DNA from: Rheum nobile
Taxonomy: Eukaryota; Streptophyta; Magnoliopsida; Caryophyllales; Polygonaceae
Length of the DNA: 64,000 nucleotides
Assembly: GCA_027886185.1 (NCBI GenBank)
Contig: WOAB01000188.1
Coordinates: 496,001-560,000 of the forward strand
Direction of reading: 5' to 3'
Positions 34,925-47,600 of this stretch are shown here, piece by piece; the first letter of the stretch is position 1, and each line of letters begins with the position of its first letter. The translations under genes and the position numbers were made by a program. The notes under the pieces were generated by a model. That model was not told the DNA's origin and did no database searches. It saw only the letters and a list, made by a program, of their open reading frames with translations.

Positions 34925-36055
34925 ATGGTGAATACTAGGAATACCACTCGTTAAGAAGTTGGTCCAAGCAACGCCTCTAGAATTCAGATTAGGAGTGCGG
35001 CGAACCAGGAAGACGAAACTGGGTCTGGATCCTATAACAATCCAGCTGAGAATGTTCCACCTCAGGCTAACCCTTAGGTAGGAGGAGAAAGGGTGCATGT
35101 ACCTCCTATTGCCCCAATTGTCTTCGACGATGCTGTTGTCGAAGTGATCAGGCAGATTGTGATGCAAGTAGTCACAGAGATGGTTGGTCAAGGGATGTCA
35201 GGAGCTCAGGGGATCCATATACCACATGTTGTTCCTAATGTGGAGGAGCTAGTGTATGTCGCGCCTCCTATGCCTGTGCAAAGAAGATGAGGGAAGTTAT
35301 GGTCACGCGCTGAAGGCGATCAACTTGATGAGGCCCGATTCTTACGACGGTACTGGAGAACCCGTCAAGGTGGCCTACTAGTTCCTGCATATGGAACGAC
35401 TCTTTAGGAACATTGTTTGCACCGAAGTTGAAAAGGTACACATCACCTCTTTACAACTGAAGGATGGGACGAGTGAATGGTGGGAGAGCACGGGATTAGC
35501 TGATCATCCCGAGTTGACTTGGTCGATGAATAAGACCAAAATGACTGATCGTTTCTTTTCTAGAGCTATGAGGGAGGAGGAACATAAGGAGTTCTTTTAC
35601 CCGAAGACTAAAGGGTTAAACCCAGACATTAAGCCATTGATGGTGCGTCATGACTGTACCACTTTGGAGCAGTATGTGGACGTTGCTTACAAGCTAGAAG
35701 TGACTCTAGAGGAGTCAACAAAGAAGCGCAATCGACAAAGAAGCGCCAGCAGAACGGTGGGTTCAAGCGGCCAGCTCTGCCGTCCAACTTCTCGAAGGCT
35801 AGTCGGGCTAAGACAGAAATGCCCCAGTTTGGTTCTACTCAGCGATCGGGTTAGAGTAAGGGCTCTATCTAGTGTTACAATTGTGGGACACCTGGACATA
35901 AGAGCACTGAATGTAAGAAGGGGAAGAGGACGTGCTTTACTTGCGGAAGGGAAGGGCATCAGTTGGCTTATTTCCCTAAGCAGAAAAATCAGGAGGTCGA
36001 GTCCCAACAAGGGTCGGTGAGCCATAATAACCGACCTCAGCCAAGGCCTACATGA
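34925..36055 (+). pseudogene. gag of the old Tekay-type element
   Basis: Starts ATGGTGAATACTAGGAA (MVNTRNTT as in the younger copies), with a stop soon after and others later. Retrotransposon gag core: MERLFRNIVCTEVEKV, SEWWESTGL and FFSRAMREEEHK. Compared with the younger copies, about 38 residues are missing between YPKTKGL and NPDIKPLMV (an in-frame deletion near 35612). Two CCHC knuckles follow in another frame (about 35875-35985: CYNCGTPGHKSTEC-type and CFTCGREGHQ-type). Confidence 0.75.
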
Positions 36056-36076
36056 AGTGCTGCTACGCAGTCTATA

Positions 36077-39000
36077 GTGCAGAATAAAGGAAAGGCTCCG
36101 ATCGCATCAGGTAGTCAGGGTCAGCGGCTCTACGAGATGCGTGAAGCCGATGGACCAAACGCTCATGTTGCTCAAGGTACTTTATACCTCCACTCTATAT
36201 CAGTCTGCATATTATTTGATTCTGGTGCTACACATTCGTTTGTGTCTGAGAGTTGCGTAGATAAGTTAGGACTTAAATACTATGAGATGTGTGAACCATT
36301 TATGGTTAATCTTCCCAATGGGAAGCATTTAGTTGGAACCAAGCGGTTGTCGGATTTTCCAGTGACCATTCAGGGTCAGAAGTTCAAAGCTGACTTGATT
36401 TGTATATCCATGACTCCATACGACATTATTCTCGGGATGGACTGGTTGACGCATCACGGGGCAGTAATCGACTTCAACACGAGGACCGTGACAATTTCAT
36501 CTAGGGGCCATTTTGTGTGTAAGTTCAAGGGTCGTAATGACGCCGATAATGGAAAGCTGATCAATGCGATGACTGCATTTAAGTTACTTCGACAAGGTTG
36601 TGTCGGGTACTTGTGTTATCTGGATAAACCCAAAAAGGATGAAGTCATGGTTCACGATATTCCTACCGTGTGTGAATTTGCCGACGTTTTTCCAGAGGAA
36701 ATTCTAGGGTTGCCCCCGAGTCATGACGTGGAGTTTACTATTGAGTTGGAACCTGGTACGGCGTCGATTTCCAAGGCACCTTATTGTATGGCTCCAGTGA
36801 AGATGCAAGAACTGATGAATCAACTTGAAGAGTTGCTAGAGAAGGGCTATATAAGACCATGTGCATCACCTTGGGGTGCTCCGGTCTTATTTGTCAAGAA
36901 GAAGGATGGTTCGTTCCGGCCGTGTATTGATTACCGGGAACTGAACAAGGTCACTATCAAGAATAAATACCCGTTACCACGTATAGATGATCTTCTGGAT
37001 CAGCTACAGGGAGCTAAAGTCTTTTCCAAGATTGATTTGAGGTCTGGTTATCATCAACTCAGAATTCGTGAGGAAGATATTCCGAGGATTACATTCCGGA
37101 CGAGATATGGTCACTACGAGTTCGTAGTCATGCCATTTGGACTTACTAATGCTCCAACGGTTTTTATGGAATTGATGCAGAGATGATTTCATCAGTATCT
37201 AGATAAGTTCGTGGTGGTATTTATTGATGACATTCTGATCTACTCGCCAAATGAAGAAGTTCACGAGGAGCATTTTCGCATCGCGTTATCGATCCTTAGA
37301 CAAAACCAACTTTATGCTAAGTTGTCTAAGTGTGACTTTTGTCTGAAGGAAGTAGCATTTCTAGGCCATGTGATTAACGAGAAATGGGTAATGGTTGAAC
37401 CTCAGAAGATAGAAGCAAATAACTGAATGGAAGTGACCTCAGAATGTGAAGGAGGTGCACAGTTTTCTAGGACTTGCTGGTTATTACAGACGGTTCATAG
37501 AGGGGTTCTCTAAAATTGCCCTACCTATGACCGGTTTGCTTCGCAAGGTCCACAAGAAGTTCATGTGGGATAAGAAGTGTGAAGCCAACTTTTAGAAGTT
37601 GAAAGAGTGCTTGACGTCAGCGCCAGTGTTGGCACTTCCAGAAGGAATTGATGGGTATGTGGTCTATAGTGACGCTTCAAAACAGGGTCTGGGATGTGTA
37701 TTTATGCATAAGGGGAAAGTTATTGCATACGCATCTCAACAACTGAAGCCTTATGAAGCAAACTATATGACCCATGTTTTGGAGTTAGCAGCTGTGGTCT
37801 TTGTGCTGAAGATTTGAAGGCACTATCTCTACGGTGTCAGATGTCAGATCTTCACCGACCACAAGAGTCTGAAGTATGTTTTTACTCAGAAGGAGTTAAA
37901 CATGAGGCAACGACGCTGGTTATAGTTGCTCAAGGATTATTATATGGAATTGTTGTATCATCCGGGCAAGGCTAATGTAGTAGCAGACGCATTGAGCCGA
38001 AAGACGCTGCATGAGACGATAGTATCCTTACTTACTGCCCAGACCAAAGTGCAGTAAGGACTATGCGAAATAGAGGTCTTATTCGCTCATCGGCAATGAC
38101 ATTTGAGCATGCTCGAGATCCAGGCTATGTTGCTTGATCAGATTAAAGAAAGGCAAGTTGATGACTTGGTTTTGGTGAAGCTAAGTAGCAAAGTTCTGGA
38201 TGGGAAAGCTCCAGGATTTGTGGTTCAGGAGGATGGATCACTGTGGTTTCAGGATCGAATTTGTGTGCCTGGCAATGTTGATATTCGATAGTTGATAATG
38301 AGAGAGGCTCATTCTTTTGCATATTCTGTACATCCAGGATCTAGCAAGATGTCAAAGACTTGAGAAATAAATTCTGTTGGCCCAACATAAAGTGGATGTA
38401 ATAGAATTTGTTGCAAGATGCTTGACTTGCCAGAAGGTTTAGATTGAACACCACAGACCAGGTGGTGAATTACAACCTCTTCCAGTGCCAGAATAAAAGT
38501 GGGAGGATATTGCAATGGAATTTGTTACAGGATTACTCAAGACTCAGAGTCAGAAAGATGCTATATGGGCGATCATTGACCGACTCACAAAAAGTGCTCA
38601 TTTTGTGGCCATTAAGTCAACTTGGGGAACCCAGAAGTTGTCTGAAGTGTTTTTGCACGAGATAGTTCGTTTGTATGGTACGCCCAAAACCATTATATCT
38701 GATCGTGATGACCGATTCATGTCAAGATTCTGGAAAGAATTGCATAAGGCCATGTGGACTGAATAAAGATTCAGTACCGCGTTTCATCCTCAAACGGATG
38801 GACAGTCAGAAAGAACAATTCAGACACTCGAGGACATGCTGAGAGTCTGTGTGTTGGATCGTCCGACCAGTCGGGAGAACAACTTGAGTCTGATAAAGTT
38901 CACGTACAATAATAGATGGCATTCAACCATCAAGATGGCTCCGTTTGAAGCCTTGTATGGTTGAAAGTGCAGATCTCCAATCTGTTGGAATGAGAATGCC

Positions 39001-39250
39001 GACAAGATTTTGCTAGGACCTGAGTTGGTCAAAAGAACTGCCTCGGACATTGCTTTGATTAGACAAAGGATGCTTACAGCACAGAGTCGACATAAGTCTT
39101 ATGCCAATTTGAAGCGAAGGAATGTCGAGTTCGACGTTGGAGATAAGGTCTTTGTTAGGGTGTCATCAACTAAGGGTATGTTCACGTTCGAAAAGCGTGG
39201 GATGCTCAGTCCGCTATGTTGGACCATTTGAGATCCTTGACAGAGTCGGA
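36077..39250 (+). pseudogene. pol of the old Tekay-type element
   Basis: 36077-37186 is open and gives an aspartic protease with intact FDSGATHSF (about residue 50) and the first half of the reverse transcriptase. The YIDD-equivalent VVFIDDILIYS is in 37211-37426, RNase H (VYSDASKQGLGC) in 37599-37817, the integrase zinc region near 38290-38440, and the core with FVTGL, SDRDDRF and HPQTDGQSERT at 38515-38830. Stops after MQR (37187), within the tether, RNase H and integrase, plus frameshifts, disable it. The protein diverges from the younger pol but is recognisably the same family. Confidence 0.85.
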
Positions 39251-39286
39251 TCTTTGGCTTCTTGTCACGTGCACCATCAGATTGAG

Positions 39287-39793
39287 ATGGCTTCCACTGA
39301 GGCTCGTCGCCAAGTGGAGGAGTTGACGGAGCAAGCTCGTAGGCGAGCGAGACTGTGGGGATCGTTTGAGGCTTCTGTGGATGTTCTTGCCCAATAGGCG
39401 AGAATCAGGCCCCGTGTGCTAGTTGAGCACATGGAGGAGTGGATGGACTCGCTATACGCTATGGAGGAGTGGGCTTATGATGTTGAGTTCAGTCTCTCTC
39501 TCATGCTGGATGATGTCCATGAGCTTCAGGATGACATTAGGCAGGCAAGGCAACTGGTCAACCCGCACTATGAGCTGGATGTGGCGGATTTTTGCCCAGG
39601 GTTCTTGGATCGGTTTTGCTATCCACCTGTGCCTAGGGAAGGGCCAAGCCTTCCTAGGGAGGGGCCAAGTGTTCCGGGTTCTAGTAGCTCGAGAAGGCCG
39701 GCTCCGGAACCAGAAGACAGGTCACCTCCGAAGAGATATCGGAGGGGTGATGAGTACAGGAATCTCTTCAAGGCACCTCGAGGGGCACAGTAG
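39287..39793 (+). pseudogene. ORF0 of the younger element, copy 1
   Basis: ATG at 39287 (MASTEARRQVEEL), one in-frame TAG at 39395-39397 (CAG-type change), then open to 39793 (169 codons). Features: an Arg/Glu-rich helical start, a long helical, likely coiled-coil part (DDVHELQDDIRQARQL), a PREGPS repeat, a Ser/Pro linker and a basic end PPKRYRR. It ends 239 bp before the gag ATG. Unknown function; the conserved position before gag in two diverged elements argues that it was once translated. Copies 2 and 3 lack the first 25 residues. Confidence 0.55.
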
Positions 39794-40032
39794 CATGTCG
39801 TAGTGATCATTTCTCGTTGTTTTGCTTTTCGTTGTTTTTAGAGCATTACCCTCCTAACAGTTTTGTCTCGTCGTTTAGGAAGGTTATTGTAAGACTTATG
39901 AAACATGATTTCAGTTTCTTTATCAATAAAGTTGCCAGTTTAATCTACTCCGAATTAATTACATCTATTGTACGTCTTTCAAAATGTTATATTAATTTTG
40001 TGGAGTTATTGTATAATTTGATCGGCAAACAG

Positions 40033-40989
40033 ATGGTGAACACGAGGAACACTACCTGTGCTGGTGCTGGACTGAGTAACAACCCTAGGATGAACTTGAG
40101 AAGTGCCGCTAATCAAGGGGATGAGAGTGAGTCGGCCGCTCACAATAACCCAGTAGGCAATGACCGTGTTCAGGCGAACCCTCAAGTGGAGAGGGAAGGA
40201 ATTTTCGTCCCACCAATTGTTCCAATGGTCTTTGATGCTGCGGCCATCGAGGCCATTCGAAGGATCGTTGTGCAAGCTGTCACCGAGATAGTTCGGCCAG
40301 CTGTACCTCAAGCGCAAGGTGTCCCAGTTCCTCAGGTTATTCCTGAATTTGGGGAGCCAATGGACCCTGTACCTCCGATCGTTACCATGGGAAATGGAGG
40401 GAATTACAGTTGGGCTCTGAAGGCCATTAGCTCAATGAGGCCTGATAGCTATGATGGTACTGGAGAACCGGTCAGGGTGGCGTATTGGTTCTCACATATG
40501 GAGCGGTTATTCAGGAACGTTGATTGCACTGAGGCTGAGAAAGTGCACATTGCCTCCCTTCAACTAAAGGATGTGTCTAGTGAATGGTGGGAGAGCACTG
40601 GATTAGCTGATCATCCCGCGTTGAATTGGGGGATGTTCAAGACGAAGATGATCGATCGTTTCTTTTCTCGTGCTATGAGGGAGGAGAAACATAAGGATCT
40701 CCTTTACCCTAAGACTGATGGGCTGAAGGTGACTGAGCTTGCGGAGAAGTTCAACCACCTATTGTAATATGTTGGACCGGAAGTGTCGAGTGAGGAGCAG
40801 AAAATCTGGCATTTCCATGAGTGGATGAACCCGGATATTAAGCCATTGATGGTGCGCCACGTCTGCTCTACTCTAGAGCAGTATGTGGATGTCGCGTACA
40901 AGCTAGAAGTGACTCTAGAGGAGTCGGCAAAGAAGCATAATCGCTAGAGACCGGCACAGAGCCAGCCTCAGGCTAGTGGGTTCAAATGA
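40033..40989 (+). pseudogene. gag, tandem copy 1
   Basis: ATG at 40033 (MVNTRNTTCAG). Retrotrans_gag core with AYWFSHMERLFRNVDC, SEWWESTGL and DRFFSRAMREEKHKD. In-frame TAA at 40765-40767 (CAA in copies 2 and 3), TAG at about 40945 and TGA at 40987-40989. The two CCHC knuckles (CYNCGMPGHKSNEC; CGKEGHLQTFC, first Cys replaced by Ala) and the protease start lie beyond, in 41038-41652, where the frame ends at the unit junction. No pol follows this copy, so it could give at most a Gag fragment. Confidence 0.8.
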
Positions 40990-41698
40990 CCCGCACCACC
41001 GTCGCACTTTGCCAAGTGTGGTCGGGCAAGAACTGAGGTGACACAGTCATGTCCTACTCAATGCTCGGGCCAAAGCAAGAACCCGATTCAGTGCTATAAC
41101 TGCGGAATGCCGGGGCACAAGAGCAATGAGTGCACGAAGGGTAAGAGGACGTACTTTGCATGCGGGAAGGAAGGGCATTTGCAGACTTTTTGTCCTCAAA
41201 GGAGGCAGAAGGAGGCTGAGTCGCAACAAGGGTCAGTTAGCCATAACAATCGACCTCGATTCAAGCCTGTAGGGACTCCTAGTACTTCGATGCAGACAAC
41301 TGCTCAGAACAAGGGAAAGGCCCCAACTGCTCTAGTGGGTCAGGGTCAGCGGCTGTACGAGATGCATGAGGCTGACGGACCCAACGCTCCGATTGCTCAA
41401 GGTACTATATACCTTCACTCTACATCAGTTTACATATTGTTTGATTCGGATGCCACCAATTCCTTTATTTCAGAAAAGTGTGTAAGTAAGTTAGGGTTGA
41501 AGTGCAATGAATCTTGTGAACCATTTGTGGTGAACCTTCCCAATGGTGAGCAATTAGTAGGGACCAAGCGACTGTCGGAATTTCCGATTACCATTCAAGG
41601 TCGGAAGGCCCCGTGTGCTAGTAGGGACCAAGCGACTGTGGGGATCGTTTGAGGCTTCTGTGGATGTTCTTGCCCAATAGGCGAGAATCAGGCCCCGT

Positions 41699-42076
41699 GT
41701 GCTAGTTGAGCACATGGAGGAGTGGATGGACTCGCTATACGCTATGGAGGAGCGGGCTTATGATGTTGAGTTCAGTCTCTCTCTCATGCTGGATGATGTC
41801 CATGAGCTTCAGGATGACATTAGGCAGGCAAGGCAACTGGTCAACCCGCACTATGAGCTGGATGTGGCAGATTTTCGCCCAGGGTTCTTGGATCGGTTTT
41901 GCTATCCACCTGTGCCTAGGGAAGGGCCAAGCGTTCCTAGGGAGGGGCCAAGTGTTCCGGGTTCTAGTAGCTCGAGAAGGCCGGCTCCGGAACCAGAAGA
42001 CAGGTCACCTCCGAAGAGATATCGGAGGGCTGATGAGTACAGGAATCTCTTCAAGGCACCTCGAGGGGCACAGTAG
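41699..42076 (+). pseudogene. ORF0, tandem copy 2 (N-terminally cut)
   Basis: An open frame from the junction onward: same helical HELQDDIRQARQL part, PREGPS repeat and basic PPKRYRRADEYRNLFK end as copy 1. The first residues were lost at the junction and no ATG lies at the original place, so translation from a proper start is doubtful. Confidence 0.5.
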
Positions 42077-42315
42077 CATGTCGTAGTGATCATTTCTCGT
42101 TGTTTTGCTTTTCGTTGTTTTTAGAGCATTACCCTCCTAACAGTTTTGTCTCGTTGTTTAGGAAGGTTATTCTAAGACTTATGAAACATGATTTCAGTTT
42201 CTTTACCAATAAAGTTGCCAGTTTAATCTACTCCGAATTAATTACATCTATTGTACGTCTTTCAAAATGTTATATTAATTTTGTGGAGTTATTGTATAAT
42301 TTGATCGGAAAACAG

Positions 42316-43272
42316 ATGGTGAACACGAGGAACACTACCTGTGCTGGTGCTGGGCTGAGTAACAACCCTAGGATGAACTTGAGAAGTGCCGCTAATCAAG
42401 GGGATGAGAGTGAGTCTGCCGCTCACAATAACCCAGTAGGCAATGACCGTGTTCAGGCGAACCCTCAAGTGGAGAGGGAAGGAATTTTCGTCCCACCAAC
42501 TGTTCCAATGGTCTTTGATGCTGCGGCCATCGAGGCCATTCGAAGGATCGTTGTGCAAGCTGTCACCGAGATAGTTCGGCCAGCTGTACCTCAAGCGCAA
42601 GGTGTCCCAGTTCCTCACTTTATTCCTGAATTTGGGGAGCCAATGGACCCTGTACCTCCGATCGTTACCATGGGAAATGGAGGGAATTACAGTTGGGCTC
42701 TGAAGGCCATTAGCTCAATGAGGCCTGATAGCTATGATGGTACTGGAGAACCGGTCAGGGTGGCGTATTGGTTCTCACATATGGAGCGGTTATTCAGGAA
42801 CGTCGATTGCACTGAGGCTGAGAAAGTGCACATTGCCTCCCTTCAACTAAAGGATGTGTCTAGTGAATGGTGGGAGAGCACTGGATTAGTTGATCATCCC
42901 GCGTTGAATTGGGGGATGTTCAAGACGAAGATGATCGATCGTTTCTTTTCTCGTGCTATGAGGGAGGAGAAACATAAGGATCTCCTTTACCCCAAGACTG
43001 ATGGGCTGAAGGTGACTGAGCTTGCGGAGAAGTTCAACCACCTATTGCAATATGTTGGACCGGAAGTGTCGAGTGAGGAGCAGAAAATCTGGCATTTCCA
43101 TGAGTGGATGAACCCGGATATTAAGCCATTGATGGTGCGCCACGTCTGCTCTACTCTAGAGCAGTATGTGGATGTCGCGTACAAGCTAGAAGTGACTCTA
43201 GAGGAGTCGGCAAAGAAGCATAATCGCCAGAGACCGGCACAGAGCCAGCCTCAGGCTAGTGGGTTCAAATGA
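42316..43272 (+). CDS. gag, tandem copy 2 (longest intact frame of the three)
   Basis: ATG at 42316, open for 318 codons to the TGA shared by all copies (43270-43272, in the context GGGTTCAAATGACCC, probably CGA to TGA). Capsid core as in copy 1: RLFRNVDCTEAEKVH, SEWWESTGLVDHP, MREEKHKDLLYPK, NPDIKPLMVRHVC. After the TGA, the knuckles (43364 onward) carry a TAG at 43465-43467, and the protease start (43573-43941) ends at the second unit junction. It would encode the capsid-like part only. Confidence 0.7.
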   Translation: MVNTRNTTCAGAGLSNNPRMNLRSAANQGDESESAAHNNPVGNDRVQANPQVEREGIFVPPTVPMVFDAAAIEAIRRIVVQAVTEIVRPAVPQAQGVPVPHFIPEFGEPMDPVPPIVTMGNGGNYSWALKAISSMRPDSYDGTGEPVRVAYWFSHMERLFRNVDCTEAEKVHIASLQLKDVSSEWWESTGLVDHPALNWGMFKTKMIDRFFSRAMREEKHKDLLYPKTDGLKVTELAEKFNHLLQYVGPEVSSEEQKIWHFHEWMNPDIKPLMVRHVCSTLEQYVDVAYKLEVTLEESAKKHNRQRPAQSQPQASGFK

Positions 43273-43987
43273 CCCGCACCACCGTCGCACTTTGCCAAGT
43301 GTGGTCGGGCAAGAACTGAGGTGACACAGTCAGGTCCTACTCAATGCTCGGGCCAAAGCAAGAACCCGATTCAGTGCTATAACTGCGGAATGCCGGGGCA
43401 CAAGAGCAATGAGTGCACGAAGGGTAAGAGGACGTACTTTGCATGCGGGAAGGAAGGGCATTTGTAGACTTTTTGTCCTCAAAGGAGGCAGAAGGAGGCT
43501 GAGTCGCAACAAGGGTCAGTTAGCCATAACAATCGACCTCGATTCAAGCCTGTAGGGACTCCTAGTACTTCGATGCAGACAACTGCTCAGAACAAGGGAA
43601 AGGCCCCAACTGCTCTAGTGGGTCTGGGTCAGGGTCAGCGGCTGTACGAGATGCATGAGGCTGACGGACCCAACGCTCCGATTGCTCAAGGTACTATATA
43701 CCTTCACTCTACATCAGTTTACATATTGTTTGATTCGGATGCCACCAATTCCTTTATTTCAGAAAAGTGTGTAAGTAAGTTAGGGTTGAAGTGCAATGAA
43801 TCTTGTGAACCATTTGTGGTGAACCTTCCCAATGGTGAGCAATTAGTAGGGACCAAGCGACTGTCGGAATTTCCGATTACCATTCAAGGTCGAAAGGCCC
43901 CGTGTGCTAGTAGGGACCAAGCGACTGTGGGGATCGTTTGAGGCTTCTGTGGATGTTCTTGCCCAATAGGCGAGAATCAGGCCCCGT

Positions 43988-44365
43988 GTGCTAGTTGAGC
44001 ACATGGAGGAGTGGATGGACTCGCTATACGCTATGGAGGAGCGGGCTTATGATGTTGAGTTCAGTCTCTCTCTCATGCTGGATGATGTCCATGAGCTTCA
44101 GGATGACATTAGGCAGGCAAGGCAACTGGTCAACCCGCACTATGAGCTGGATGTGGCGGATTTTCGCCCAGGGTTCTTGGATCGGTTTTGCTATCCACCT
44201 GTGCCTAGGGAAGGGCCAAGCCTTCCTAGGGAGGGGCCAAGTGTTCCGGGTTCTAGTAGCTCGAGAAGGCCGGCTCCGGAACCAGAAGACAGGTCACCTC
44301 CGAAGAGATATCGGAGGGCTGATGAGTATAGGAATCTCTTCAAGGCACCTCGAGGGGCACAGTAG
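43988..44365 (+). pseudogene. ORF0, tandem copy 3 (N-terminally cut)
   Basis: As copy 2, with 1-2 residue differences. It precedes the gag copy that is still joined to pol. Confidence 0.5.
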
Positions 44366-44604
44366 CATGTCGTAGTGATCATTTCTCGTTGTTTTGCTTT
44401 TCATTGTTTTTAGAGCATTACCCTCCTAACAGTTTTGTCTCGTCGTTTAGGAAGGTTATTCTAAGACTTATGAAACATGATTTCAGTTTCTTTACCAATA
44501 AAGTTGCCAGTTTAATCTACTCCGAATTAATTACATCTATTGTACGTCTTTCAAAATGTTATATTAATTTTGTGGAGTTATTGTATAATTTGATCGGCAA
44601 ACAG

Positions 44605-47600
44605 ATGGTGAACACGAGGAACACTACCTGTGCTGGTGCTGGGCTGAGTAACAACCCTAGGATGAACTTGAGAAGTGCCGCTAATCAAGGGGATGAGAGT
44701 GAGTCTGCCGCTCACAATAACCCAGTAGGCAATGACCGTGTTCAGGCGAACCCTCAAGTGGAGAGGGAAGGAATTTTCGTCCCACCAACTGTTCCAATGG
44801 TCTTTGATGCTGCGGCCATCGAGGCCATTCGAAGGATCGTTGTGCAAGCTGTCACCGAGATAGTTTGGCCAGCTGTACCTCAAGCGCAAGGTGTCCCAGT
44901 TCCTCAGGTTATTCCTGAATTTGGGGAGCCAATAGACCCTATACCTCCGATCGTTACCATGGGAAATGGAGGGAATTACAGTTGGGCTCTAAAGGCCATT
45001 AGCTCAATGAGGCCTGATAGCTATGATGGTACTGGAGAACCGGTCAGGATGGCGTATTGGTTCTCACATATGGAGCGGTTATTCAGGAACGTCGATTGCA
45101 CTGAGGCTGAGAAAGTGCACATTGCCTCCCTTCAACTAAAGGATGTGTCTAGTGAATGGTGGGAGAGCACTGGATTAGCTGATCATCCCGCGTTGAATTG
45201 GGGGATGTTCAAGACGAAGATGATCGATCGTTTCTTTTCTCGTGCTATGAGGGAGGAGAAACATAAGGATCTCCTTTACCCCAAGACTGATGGGCTGAAG
45301 GTGACTGAGCTTGCGGAGAAGTTCAACCACCTATTGCAATATGTTGGACCGGAAGTGTCGAGTGAGGAGCAGAAAATCTGGCATTTCCATGAGTGGATGA
45401 ACCCGGATATTAAGCCATTGATGGTGCGCCACGTCTGCTCTACTCTGGAGCAGTATGTGGATGTCGCGTACAAGCTAGAAGTGACTCTAGAGGAGTCGAC
45501 AAAGAAGCATAATCGCTAGAGACCGGCACAGAGCCAGCCTCAGGCTAGTGGGTTCAAATGACCCGCACCACCGTCGCACTTTGCCAAGTGTGGTCGGGCA
45601 AGAACTGAGGTGACACAGTCAGGTCCTACTCAATGCTCGGGCCAAAGCAAGAACCCGATTCAGTGCTATAACTGCGGAATGCCGGGGCACAAGAGCAATG
45701 AGTGCACGAAGGGTAAGAGGACGTACTTTGCATGCGGGAAGGAAGGGCATTTGCAGACTTTTTGTCCTCAAAGGAGGCAGAAGGAGGCTGAGTCGCAACA
45801 AGAGTCAGTTATCCATAACAATCGACCTCGATTCAAGCCTGTAGGGACTCCTAGTACTTCGATGCAGACAACTTCTCAGAACAAGGGAAAGGCCCCAACT
45901 GCTCTAGTGGGTCTGGGTCAGGGTCAGCGGCTGTACGAGATACATGAGGCTGACGGACCCAACGCTCCGATTGCTCAAGGTACTATATACCTTCACTCTA
46001 CATCAGTTTACATATTGTTTGATTCGGATGCCACCAATTCCTTTATTTCAGAAAAGTGTGTAAGTAAGTTAGGGTTGAAGTGCAATGAATCTTGCGAACC
46101 ATTTGTGGTGAACCTTCCCAATGGTGAGCAATTAGTAGGGACCAAGCGACTGTCGGAATTTCCGATTACCATTCAAGGTCGAAAGTTCGAAGCCGACTTG
46201 ATCTGTATAGCCATGGCTCCATACGACATCATTATCGGGATGGATTGGCTGATGCGTCATGAGAGGGTAATCGATTTCCGCTCAAGGACAGTGACAGTTT
46301 CATCTGGGGGCCAGTTTCTGTGTAAGTTCAAGGGTCGTAATGACGCTGATAACGGAAAGCTTATCAATGCGATGGCTGCGTGTAAGCTACTTCGACGAGG
46401 TTGTGTCGGGTACCTGTGCTATCTGGATAAACCCAAGAAGGATGAGACTTCATTTCATGATGTTCCTGTCATATGCGAGTATCCGGATGTTTTTCCTGAT
46501 GAGATTCCCGGTTTACCCCCGAATCATGACGTAGAGATCACTATTGATCTAGAGCCTAGAACCTCGCCGATTTCTAAAGCACCGTATCGGATGGATCCAG
46601 CGAAGATGCATGAATTGAAGAAACAACTGGAGGAGCTACTCGAGAAAGGATATATAAGGCCGAGTGCATCGCCTTGGGGCGCTCCTGTCTTGTTTGTCAA
46701 GAAAAAGGATGTTTCGTTCAGACTTTGTATCGACTATCGAGAGCTGAACAAGGTCACCATCAAGAATAAGTATCCGTTTCCAAGGATAGATGATCTTTTG
46801 GATCAACTGCAGGGAGCGAAAGTCTTTTCCAAGATCGATTTGAGGTCTGGTTATCATCAGCTCAGGATTCGTGAGGAAGATATCCCGAGGACTGCATTCC
46901 GAACGAGATATGGACATTATGAGTTCATAGTCATGCCATTTGGGCTTACAAATGCTCCGGCAGTTTTCATGGATCTGATGCACATATGTTTCCATCAGTA
47001 TCTGGACAAGTTCGTGGTGGTATTTATCGACGATATCCTGATCTACTCTTCGAACGAGGAGGCTCACGAGGAGCATCTTCGTATCACATTGTCGGTTCTT
47101 AGACAAAATCAGCTGTATGCCAAGTTGTCTAAATGTGACTTCTGGATTAAGGAAATGGCTTTCTTAGGCCACATGATTAATGAGAATGGGGTTATGGTCG
47201 ACCCTCAGAAGATCAAAGCGGTAGCCGACTGGAAGCGACCTCAGAACGTGAAGGAGGTGCGCAGTTTCTTGGGACTTGCAGGTTATTACAGATGGTTCAT
47301 GGAGGGATTTTCAAAGATCGCTCTACCCATGACCGGGTTACTCCGCAAAGTCCACAAGAAGTTCATATGGAACGACAAGTGCGAGGAAAGTTTTCAGAAG
47401 TTCAAAAAGTGCCTGACGTCTGCACCAGTTTTGGCGCTACCAGATGGATCTGATGGTAATGTGGTTTATAGTGACGCTTCAAAGCATGGGTTAGGATGTG
47501 TATTAATGCAGAAAGGAAGGGTTATTGCATACGCCTCTCGGCAATTGAAGACCTATGAAGCAAACTACCCAACGCATGATCTGGAGTTAGCGGCTGTGGT

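Larger units (their letters stand above)
33632..39250 (+). mobile_element. Old, decayed Tekay/Del-type Ty3/gypsy element (no LTRs seen)
   Basis: Order: extra ORF0 (33632-34692), gag (34925-36055), protease-RT-RNaseH-integrase (36077-39250). The gene order and the wording of the reverse transcriptase (KVFSKIDLRSGYHQLRIREED) are those of plant chromoviruses of the Tekay/Del lineage. The integrase stops being alignable at about 39250, where the sequence passes directly into the ORF0 of the younger element. Many stops and frameshifts show age. Confidence 0.85.
39361..46186 (+). repeat. Tandem triplication, unit 2283-2289 bp, spanning ORF0, gag and protease start
   Basis: Unit landmark ATCGTTTGAGGCTTCTGTGG at 39361, 41644 and 43933. 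Copies are almost identical, so the event is recent relative to the age of the element. Units 2 and 3 share a 6-bp insertion (GTCTGG-type, near 43622 and 45908). The same composite junction sits at the end of units 1 and 2 (about 41608-41650 and 43897-43940); unit 3 runs on into pol instead. Confidence 0.92.

Noticed and set aside
44389..44604. Gag frame extends 72 codons upstream of the chosen ATG in all three copies
   Set aside because: The product is hydrophobic and unlike Gag; MVNTRN at 44605 matches the start shared with the old element. Kept as untranslated region.
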